The position numbers were made by a program, and so were the translations under genes. The notes beneath the pieces were generated by a model that saw nothing but the letters and a program-made list of their open reading frames with translations, was not told the DNA's origin and ran no database searches. Shown one piece after another: positions 1 through 5,421 of a DNA stretch of 8,764 nucleotides (its first letter is position 1; each line of letters starts with the position of its first letter). The stretch lies in NCBI GenBank assembly GCA_947464515.1, contig CANHXF010000057.1, positions 1-8,764 on the forward strand, given 5' to 3'. The DNA is from Flavobacteriales bacterium (GTDB lineage: Bacteria; Bacteroidota; Bacteroidia; NS11-12g; UBA955).

Positions 1-368
1 CATTGTTTCAATGTTGGGACGTGCATTTTGACTGGATACGGAATCACAACAAATACGCGAACAATTACGAATATCACCGGGCGTTGTTGCTGATGAATTT
101 AGACCCTCATATTGATACGGGGTACTTAATTGCCAAGGAGAAGCCGGAGTTATATGCACCGGTTGGGATGCTCAATTATTCCTTTTACGATTCGGTTGAC
201 GGTGTTGCTCAGAAGTTGGTTGAGTGGGGAGATGCTTTGCAGTGCACGGTTTCTAATATGCCTGTTGCCAACGCAATGACATTTGGAAATACCCAGTGCA
301 CACAGCTCGATGATTTTGCCGATGGGGTGGATACCCTACAGTGGTTGATTGAAAATCGAAAGGACTAA
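1..368 (+). CDS. Acyl-CoA reductase (LuxC-like), C-terminal part
   Basis: This is the 3' end of a gene that enters from the left edge. The reading frame is open from the first base, and the first full codon, TTG at position 3, is an internal Leu codon and not a start. About 121 residues are visible. The stretch with KYANNYEYHRA (about residues 17-27 of the visible part), then APVGMLNY, and the C-terminal TFGNTQ..LDDFADGVDTLQWL resemble the C-terminus of Bacteroidota acyl-CoA reductases of the LuxC type, which reduce acyl-CoA to aldehyde with NADPH. The catalytic cysteine and nucleotide-binding region would lie upstream, outside the window, so function cannot be confirmed here. In related genomes this gene often lies near a 4Fe-4S ferredoxin gene and serC; that is recalled family knowledge and not visible here. 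The gene ends in TAA directly touching the stop codon of the opposing arginase gene. Confidence 0.68.
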   Translation, partial: LFQCWDVHFDWIRNHNKYANNYEYHRALLLMNLDPHIDTGYLIAKEKPELYAPVGMLNYSFYDSVDGVAQKLVEWGDALQCTVSNMPVANAMTFGNTQCTQLDDFADGVDTLQWLIENRKD

Positions 369-1298
369 TTATAGGATTGGGAGCAGTAATGTCTCAATCG
401 CGGGCAATAGTAGTTCCGGATGGGGCAGTGCAGGGTTGAACTCCGTAATTTCTAGACATTGCGTGCGCGAATCACTCACCAAAGCTTCCAGTAGTTTCTG
501 CGCTTGCTCCAATTTCAAACCACCGTCTACGGGCGTTCCAGTGGCTTTTGCGATGTCGGTGTCTAAGCTATCGACATCAAAGCTGACATATAAATAGTTG
601 CAATGGCTCAAGGTGTCAAAAATCTTTTCGATGCAGGCGTCGATGCCATTTTTGTTGATTTCTGAAGGTTTGATCCATGCGATTTCAGATTCTTCCACCA
701 AATGGGCTTCTTGACTTTCAAAATCACGTACATCTATAAAAATCAAATTTTCTGGGGGTAAGCCGGCATTGCCTTTGATCAATTTTAAACGGTCCCAAAG
801 TTGGATAGTTGTATCGTCCAACGTGCGCACGGATTGACATTTATTGTCGTTGTTGAGCAACGCGTTAACCGTCATCCCATGGCTGTTGCCAGAGGGGGTT
901 GTGTATGGCGAATGCAAATCGAAATGCGCATCAATCCAAATAACACCAATTTCATCTATCGGTACGCATTGTGCTAAACCGCTTACACCGCCAATTCCGT
1001 TGCTGTGGTCGGCCGTGAGCAATAAACAACGATATCCGTCTTTGAGTTGCTTGGCGACAGAGGATGCAAAGTTTTGTTGGTGTTCAATTAGCGCTGCACC
1101 ATTTTTTAGAAACGGAGTCGACTGCTCTACGTTGGCTATTTCGTTTGATTTGATTTCAATCACGGGGATTTCGTCAAATGCTTCTTCGTTGGATGATTCT
1201 ATATGATGTAAAATGGATTTTGGCCCATGACTAGCGCCCATTTTTCCAGCCCCAAGTTCCCATTCTGACGTGATAATACAGCGTTTTTTTTCTTTCAT
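369..1298 (-). CDS. Arginase / ureohydrolase family protein
   Basis: A 309-residue ureohydrolase, full length for the family (about 300). Binuclear manganese ligands are recognisable: H98 in ADHS, then D123, H125 and D127 in DAHFD, and D241 and D243 in SFDVDSLD. The loop TTPSGNSHGM (about 133-142) matches the arginase substrate loop SGNxHG more closely than agmatinase or formimidoylglutamase. The element TEFNP (about 285-289) matches the arginase VEVNP containing the active-site glutamate. The expected reaction is arginine to ornithine plus urea in the cytoplasm; arginase is the best call, but another guanidino substrate cannot be excluded. The usual GGDHS motif reads TADHS here. The ATG start is followed by a run of eight A bases encoding part of EKKR. 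The gene lies 61 bases downstream of the glycosyltransferase stop on the same strand and may be read through from it or from its own weak promoter. Confidence 0.88.
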   Translation of the reverse strand: MKEKKRCIITSEWELGAGKMGASHGPKSILHHIESSNEEAFDEIPVIEIKSNEIANVEQSTPFLKNGAALIEHQQNFASSVAKQLKDGYRCLLLTADHSNGIGGVSGLAQCVPIDEIGVIWIDAHFDLHSPYTTPSGNSHGMTVNALLNNDNKCQSVRTLDDTTIQLWDRLKLIKGNAGLPPENLIFIDVRDFESQEAHLVEESEIAWIKPSEINKNGIDACIEKIFDTLSHCNYLYVSFDVDSLDTDIAKATGTPVDGGLKLEQAQKLLEALVSDSRTQCLEITEFNPALPHPELLLPAIETLLLPIL

Positions 1299-1326
1299 AT
1301 TCTGCCCTTAGAGGTTGCTTAACTCG

Positions 1327-1353
1327 CAATATAATACAATTCTGTAAATTCAA
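1327..1353 (-). promoter_or_regulatory. Possible weak promoter for the arginase gene
   Basis: On the minus strand a TTG (1353-1351) is followed after 17 bases by TATATTG (1333-1327), one T short of the Bacteroidota -7 box TAnnTTTG. It lies in the only gap between the glycosyltransferase and arginase genes, about 28 bases from the arginase ATG. The match is imperfect and the region is AT-rich, so this is a tentative call. Confidence 0.25.
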
Positions 1354-1360
1354 TTAATTT

Positions 1361-3067
1361 CTACTTCCGCTGCCAAACCCAATACGCACCAATTGTATCA
1401 ACCGGTCGAAACTGGAAAAGAAAATACTTGTCTGTCAAGTAGTTGCATTTCGTTATTAAACGCGCAGATTCTTTTGGTTGGCCATCTTTGATCCAAACAC
1501 GCTTGCCCCATTGTTTTGGATAGGATTGGTTAATAGTCCTGTTTTGAACGAAGGTATCTTTCATCCAATACCCATTAAAATCAGCGGGTTGCATTTTTCC
1601 GTGATAGTAAAGTGCGAAGGATTTGAATCCATGTGTCTCCACCAATTTGTTGATTTGGGTTTCTTTGTGAACGGTATGGATTAATTCGTCTTGGGTGATC
1701 TGTGATACAACCGGAAGAAGGAAGTAGTAAACCGTCAATCCGATTCCTCCGAAGGCTAAAATCAATTTTCCGGGGTGCAATTGCTCTTGGAAAAAATTCT
1801 TCACTGTTAGGGGTAGAAAAACCGAAATGGCAATGGCCCCTGGTATAAACAATGAGATCTTTTGTAGCCAATGCATTGGCTGCGGGTTTAGAAGTTGTTG
1901 AATTGAGAAACTATCTAAATTTTTGGCTAAAACGGTTAATTTTTCGGGATTGACAATGGCTAGAGGTAAGATCAACAAAAGGGCTGTCCAAATTAGGCCG
2001 ATCAGTAATAAGAGTGATTTCTGAATGATAAAATTGGTCCCGCGATTGGTGTGGATTCGATAGGTGTGATAGGCTGCGAAGTAGGTGAGTGGGAACCAGC
2101 ATAAGCTGCTGTAGTGAATGATTTTGGTTGTGACGATGCTGAACAGTATCAAAACGAACCAAAACAAGATTCGCATAACGGTATGCCAACTTTCCAATTC
2201 AAAGTCTTCCTCTCCGCGCTGGCCCAAATAAGGAATCGCCAATGCAATTGCCGGGAAGCAGAGTAACAGCAAAACAATCGCATGGTAAAACCATGGTTGA
2301 TTGTGCCAAGCAATTTGTCCTTTAACCAATTCCAATTGATAGGCAATGAAGGAGTCAAAGAACTGAGGACCCAAATTGTGATAAAGTGGGTAGACCCAGA
2401 TGGCAACCACTGCAACCATCGCACCAATTAGAATGAAAAGGCGAGGAGATAAAATGTCTTGCCAGCGACCTCGAAAGGCCGTCATCACAAAGGCAACTGC
2501 ACCCATGATTATCAATGCGGTCTGGCCTTTGGTGAGAATGGCTAGGCCTATAAATACACCGGATAATAAATAGTGTCCGTGGGGTCTATGTCCTTCAACA
2601 TCGCAGCGAGTAATTCGGTACCAGTGCCAAATTGAAAGTAATATCAATAAGTTGAAAACCGGATCGATGATGCCGGATTTGTAATATACCAAAGGAGCAA
2701 AGGTGAGCGTGATCGTTAAGGCCCAAAAAATGCCTAATGTTCGTCGACCTAAATAACTGCCGATATGGTAGGCAACATTTGCGGTGATGATGCCGGCGAT
2801 GGCGTTGGGTAGTCGATAGACCCAGGTGTGGTCGCCAAATAGGTCGACAAAAAACGCTTGAATCCAAATAAATAGGGGTGGTTTTTCCCAAAACGGTTCA
2901 AAGGCAATTTGGATGTATTTGTAGTTTCGGCTGACAACCATTTCGCGGGCGGATTCGGCGAAGTTGAGTTCATCCCAATCGAATAAATGGACGAGTCCCA
3001 ATCCTGGCAAAAAAAGGATGATGGCCAGTGCGGTAATGATGAGGTGTACGTGAAATTTAGACATCAT
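1361..3067 (-). CDS. GT39 (ArnT/PMT-like) membrane glycosyltransferase
   Basis: A 568-residue polytopic membrane protein of the GT39 / PMT_2 family, which transfers a sugar from a polyprenyl-phosphate donor to an acceptor such as lipid A or protein on the periplasmic face. The N-terminal membrane segment (about 8-25) is followed by the diagnostic first periplasmic loop FDWDELNFAESAREM (about 29-43), whose acidic residues D30, D32 and E33 correspond to the family's catalytic/metal site. EPFWEKPPLFIW (57-68), KSGIIDP (130-136), ILTKGQ (177-182) and VTTKIIHYS (312-320) are the other family landmarks. Hydrophobic segments continue to about residue 455, followed by a soluble C-terminal domain of about 110 residues, as in ArnT. 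The start overlaps the end of the PAP2 gene by 11 bases; ATG-ATG at 3067-3062 gives two possible starts one codon apart. Sugar and acceptor cannot be told from sequence. Coupling to a PAP2 phosphatase suggests recycling of, or competition for, the polyprenyl-phosphate carrier (inference). Confidence 0.88.
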   Translation of the reverse strand: MMSKFHVHLIITALAIILFLPGLGLVHLFDWDELNFAESAREMVVSRNYKYIQIAFEPFWEKPPLFIWIQAFFVDLFGDHTWVYRLPNAIAGIITANVAYHIGSYLGRRTLGIFWALTITLTFAPLVYYKSGIIDPVFNLLILLSIWHWYRITRCDVEGHRPHGHYLLSGVFIGLAILTKGQTALIIMGAVAFVMTAFRGRWQDILSPRLFILIGAMVAVVAIWVYPLYHNLGPQFFDSFIAYQLELVKGQIAWHNQPWFYHAIVLLLLCFPAIALAIPYLGQRGEEDFELESWHTVMRILFWFVLILFSIVTTKIIHYSSLCWFPLTYFAAYHTYRIHTNRGTNFIIQKSLLLLIGLIWTALLLILPLAIVNPEKLTVLAKNLDSFSIQQLLNPQPMHWLQKISLFIPGAIAISVFLPLTVKNFFQEQLHPGKLILAFGGIGLTVYYFLLPVVSQITQDELIHTVHKETQINKLVETHGFKSFALYYHGKMQPADFNGYWMKDTFVQNRTINQSYPKQWGKRVWIKDGQPKESARLITKCNYLTDKYFLFQFRPVDTIGAYWVWQRK

Positions 3068-3656
3068 AACCTAGTTTTTTTGAATATTGGTAACTCAGTT
3101 GGAGGAATAAAACGGCGATGGTTCCACCGGCGCAAACATCAAACAGAAAATGCTGTCCTAAATAGATTCTTGAATATCCGATGCCTGCGGCGAAGAGGGC
3201 GCAAGTGATGCCCCAAACCGTAGAATTTTGTAAATTTTTGATTGAAATTGCGATTAAACCCATGCAGAAAAATGCCACGGCGGTATGTCCGCTTGGAAAC
3301 GACTGCCAATGGTGAATTTCGAGGTTATCAATGTGCCTTAATTGGAAAAATTTGGCTTCAATTGGACGAGGGGCGTTGAACCATGTCTTGACGAGGGCCA
3401 CAAAAATTGATTGAATTCCAAGTCCGATTCCAAATACGAGTCCACGTTTTGGATTAAAGTAAAAACCGGTCAAAATTGCCAAAACAATCAATAGCCACTC
3501 CGCCAACCACGAAAAGTGGATAAAAAAATTATCTGTGGTATGATTGCAAAAATGATGAATCCAATTGGAAGCAGAATCGTTTAATCCCAAGCCTACAGCG
3601 ACCCACCCCGAAAGTAAGAGTATCAATGAGGTTAAGAAAAATCTGCTTTGGGCCAT
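3057..3656 (-). CDS. PAP2-family membrane phosphatase
   Basis: A 199-residue membrane phosphatase of the PAP2 (phosphatidic acid phosphatase type 2) superfamily. All three catalytic motifs are present: KTWFNAPRP (K90, R97, P98), FPSGHT (120-125, with H124), and SRIYLGQHFLFD (R163, H169, D173). Several hydrophobic segments alternate with these motifs. Likely substrates are polyprenyl pyrophosphate, a lipid A phosphate (LpxE/LpxF type) or a phosphatidyl lipid; sequence alone does not decide. The frame stays open to an ATG at 3731, but that start would run 25 residues of non-hydrophobic, basic sequence into the divergent gene's upstream region. The ATG at 3656 (MAQSRFFLTSLIL) places a membrane segment right at the N-terminus and follows a TATCTTTG box, so I choose it. 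The last 11 bases overlap the start of the glycosyltransferase gene, indicating one operon. Confidence 0.88.
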   Translation of the reverse strand: MAQSRFFLTSLILLLSGWVAVGLGLNDSASNWIHHFCNHTTDNFFIHFSWLAEWLLIVLAILTGFYFNPKRGLVFGIGLGIQSIFVALVKTWFNAPRPIEAKFFQLRHIDNLEIHHWQSFPSGHTAVAFFCMGLIAISIKNLQNSTVWGITCALFAAGIGYSRIYLGQHFLFDVCAGGTIAVLFLQLSYQYSKKLGYDV

Positions 3657-3664
3657 GATTGATG

Positions 3665-3672
3665 CAAAGATA
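3665..3672 (-). promoter_or_regulatory. Bacteroidota -7 box TATCTTTG upstream of PAP2 operon
   Basis: On the minus strand this is an exact match to TAnnTTTG, with eight bases between it and the ATG at 3656. No good TTTG -33 element is seen at the expected distance; the nearest is a TTTC about 16 bases upstream. If used, the transcript would begin only a few bases before the ATG. Confidence 0.4.
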
Positions 3673-3755
3673 ATTACTTCATCATGCCGAAACATTTTGA
3701 ATTTAACACTAAATTGTTTTTTTTGCGACATTACCCTTTATTAAAAACAGTAATT

Positions 3756-4157
3756 ATGGCCTCAACTTCAACCTCACGAACCAAATTGGAACTAGAATAC
3801 GCATTGCGTTCTTCCCCTAATATTTTATATCAGTATATTTCTAATCCTTCCGGTTTGCAGAATTGGTTCGCCGATCATGTTGGCGTGAAAAATGGTGAAA
3901 ATTACAAATTTAAGTGGGATGATGGTACCGAAATGGATGCATTATTGGTAAAAGCCGTGCAGAGTAAATATGTACGCTTTAAAATTGTAGATGCAGTGGA
4001 TTCTGATGAATTTTTAGAATTTAGAATTCAGCAAGATGCCATCACATTGGATATCGATTTGATCATTACTGAATTTGTAAATTCAGGAGATGAGGAGAGC
4101 GCAGCCTCTATTTGGGATGCCGCTGTAGATAGTTTGCGCTTTACAATCGGGGCGTAA
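3756..4157 (+). CDS. START-like (AHSA1/SRPBCC) domain protein
   Basis: A 133-residue cytoplasmic protein resembling the START-like/AHSA1 proteins common in Bacteroidota. Typical features are an N-terminal strand KLELEYALRSSPNILYQYISNPSGLQNWFAD (the family pattern of a strand, a helix and WFAD), a strand pair around KFKWDDGTE, a further strand YVRFKI, and a C-terminal helix ending IWDAAVDSLRFTIG. These hot-dog-like helix-grip folds bind small hydrophobic ligands, but the ligand of this subfamily is unknown. The frame is open from an ATG at 3684, but family members begin shortly before the first strand, so the ATG at 3756 (MASTSTSRTKLELEY) is chosen. It lacks a Shine-Dalgarno, as is usual in the phylum. 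It is divergent from PAP2 (99-base gap) and stops seven bases before the end of the opposing amidohydrolase gene. A TTTTG (3695-3699) and a T-rich TTTG (ending 3725) spaced 18 apart might be its promoter, but this is weak. Confidence 0.82.
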   Translation: MASTSTSRTKLELEYALRSSPNILYQYISNPSGLQNWFADHVGVKNGENYKFKWDDGTEMDALLVKAVQSKYVRFKIVDAVDSDEFLEFRIQQDAITLDIDLIITEFVNSGDEESAASIWDAAVDSLRFTIGA

Positions 4158-4164
4158 TTTTCTC

Positions 4165-5355
4165 TTAGCGTTTGAGCTCAGAAATAGCCAGAAAAGCGAG
4201 TAATCCGCAACCCTGTTCCAGTGCATCTTCGTCTACATCAAAACTGGGATGATGTACACTAAAAGTAGTTTTCTTCGCTTCATTTCTCGTACCCAATCGA
4301 TAAAAACAGCTCGGAACTTCTTGGGTAAAGTATGAAAAATCTTCGGCGGCCATCCAAATTCCCAGTGGTTCCACATTCTGTTCCCCCAAAAATGACTTTG
4401 CCTCTGATTGAAGTCGCTCTGTAAGGTCTTCGTTGTTCTTCAAAAACGGATATCCGCGTTTTATATCAAAATCAACCGTTCCACCCATACCCTCTACCAA
4501 TCCTTTTGCTAGGGTTAGCATTTTTTGATGGGCTTCCGCACGCCAGTTTTCATCGAGGGTTCTAAAAGTACCTTCTATAATGACTTCGTTGGGAATTACA
4601 TTGGTTGCACCTTGGGCTATGACTTTGCCGAAACTCAAAACGGATGGGATGGCAGGGTTTGCGGCGCGCGAAACGATTTGTTGTAATGCAACGATTAAAT
4701 GCGCGCTGATTAGCACCGGGTCTATGTTAAAGTGTGGCATCGCACCATGTCCGCCTTTGCCCGTTACTTTTACATAAATCTCATCGGTACTCGCCATGTA
4801 CAATCCAGGACGAAATCCAGTTTTACCTGTTTCGATGCCGGGCATCACGTGCTGACCTATCATGACATCCACTTTTGGATTCTGAAGTACGCCCTCGGCA
4901 ATCATAAGCGATGCGCCGCCGGGAAGTCTTTCCTCGCCCGGTTGAAAAACGAGTTTTATCGAACCTTCAAATTCGTCTTTCAGTTCTGTTAAAATTCTTG
5001 CGGCACCCAACAAACTGGTTGTATGGACATCGTGACCACAAGCGTGCATCACACCTTCCTTTTTGCTGCGATAGACTCTGCCGTCATTCACTTCAACAAT
5101 AGGAAGCGCATCCATATCTGCCCTGAGTCCGACAACTTTTTTCGATGGATTTTTTCCTTCGATGATCGCAACCACCCCTGTATTTGCCAATCTTTGGGTT
5201 TTTAGGCCCAATGCATGCAATTCTTTTTCTACCAAAGCGGCGGTTTCGTGTTCTTGAAACGATAGCTCCGGATTTTGGTGGATATGTCGGCGAATGTCGA
5301 CCAACGCCGGCAAAATAGAGGCTGCGCGGTCTTGGATATGTTTCTTTACGTCCAT
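4165..5355 (-). CDS. M20-family amidohydrolase (N-acyl-amino-acid/hippurate type)
   Basis: A 396-residue cytoplasmic metallo-amidohydrolase of peptidase family M20D, which includes N-acyl-L-amino-acid amidohydrolases, hippurate hydrolase and IAA-amino-acid hydrolases. Visible motifs, numbered from the chosen start: IRRHIHQNPELSFQEHET near the N-terminus, GLRADMDALP (76-85), HACGHDVHT (104-112, with C106 and H108 as metal ligands), FQPGEE (137-142, catalytic and ligand glutamates), H169 in GQHVMPG, the dimerisation-domain motif GGHGAMPH (201-208), AAEDFSYF, and SVHHPSFDVDEDAL near the C-terminus with the last histidine ligand. No signal peptide is seen. The exact acyl or amino-acid substrate is not predictable. 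The frame is open to an ATG at 5391, giving 12 more residues of low-complexity MQSTSSDTTIPI, but an exact TAnnTTTG box overlaps that ATG, so transcription should start after it; the ATG at 5355 is preferred. It is divergent from dnaG. Confidence 0.9.
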   Translation of the reverse strand: MDVKKHIQDRAASILPALVDIRRHIHQNPELSFQEHETAALVEKELHALGLKTQRLANTGVVAIIEGKNPSKKVVGLRADMDALPIVEVNDGRVYRSKKEGVMHACGHDVHTTSLLGAARILTELKDEFEGSIKLVFQPGEERLPGGASLMIAEGVLQNPKVDVMIGQHVMPGIETGKTGFRPGLYMASTDEIYVKVTGKGGHGAMPHFNIDPVLISAHLIVALQQIVSRAANPAIPSVLSFGKVIAQGATNVIPNEVIIEGTFRTLDENWRAEAHQKMLTLAKGLVEGMGGTVDFDIKRGYPFLKNNEDLTERLQSEAKSFLGEQNVEPLGIWMAAEDFSYFTQEVPSCFYRLGTRNEAKKTTFSVHHPSFDVDEDALEQGCGLLAFLAISELKR

Positions 5356-5357
5356 GA

Positions 5358-5388
5358 TTGGAATTGTTGTATCAGATGAAGTACTTTG
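5358..5388 (+). promoter_or_regulatory. Possible dnaG promoter
   Basis: On the plus strand a TTG (5358-5360) is followed 21 bases later by TACTTTG (5382-5388), one base shorter than the Bacteroidota TAnnTTTG box. It would start transcription about 27 bases before the dnaG ATG. It lies inside the 5' end of the amidohydrolase leader and overlaps that gene's own -7 box. The inexact box keeps this tentative. Confidence 0.3.
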
Positions 5389-5396
5389 CAAATCTA
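5389..5396 (-). promoter_or_regulatory. -7 box TAGATTTG for the amidohydrolase gene
   Basis: An exact TAnnTTTG match on the minus strand, 33 bases upstream of the ATG at 5355. A TTG lies 17 bases further upstream as a possible -33 element. It overlaps the alternative ATG at 5391 and so argues for the shorter protein. Its TTTG shares the palindrome TTTGCAAA (5385-5392) with a similar element pointing the other way. Confidence 0.45.
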
Positions 5397-5421
5397 ATCG
5401 TTTCTCTAATATTCAATTCAC

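Noticed and set aside
844..1206. Long plus-strand open frame opposite the arginase gene, and similar frames opposite the glycosyltransferase, amidohydrolase and MFS genes
   Set aside because: They are reverse-strand shadows with no recognisable domains or start signals, and the opposite frames encode clear family members.
1284..1291. Programmed frameshift at the run of eight A in the arginase 5' end
   Set aside because: The annotated frame is complete and matches the family; no alternative frame of interest follows. Such runs are common in AT-rich start regions.
3657..3731. N-terminal extension of the PAP2 protein to the ATG at 3731
   Set aside because: The added 25 residues are basic and not part of the fold, overlap the divergent gene's upstream region and contain an exact -7 box; the start at 3656 fits a membrane segment at the N-terminus.
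3684..3755. N-terminal extension of the START-like protein to 3684
   Set aside because: Family members begin just before the first strand; the extra 24 residues show no recognisable feature and cover the divergent promoter gap.
5356..5391. N-terminal extension of the amidohydrolase to 5391
   Set aside because: The 12 extra residues are low complexity, and the best -7 box overlaps this ATG, so it would not be on the transcript.
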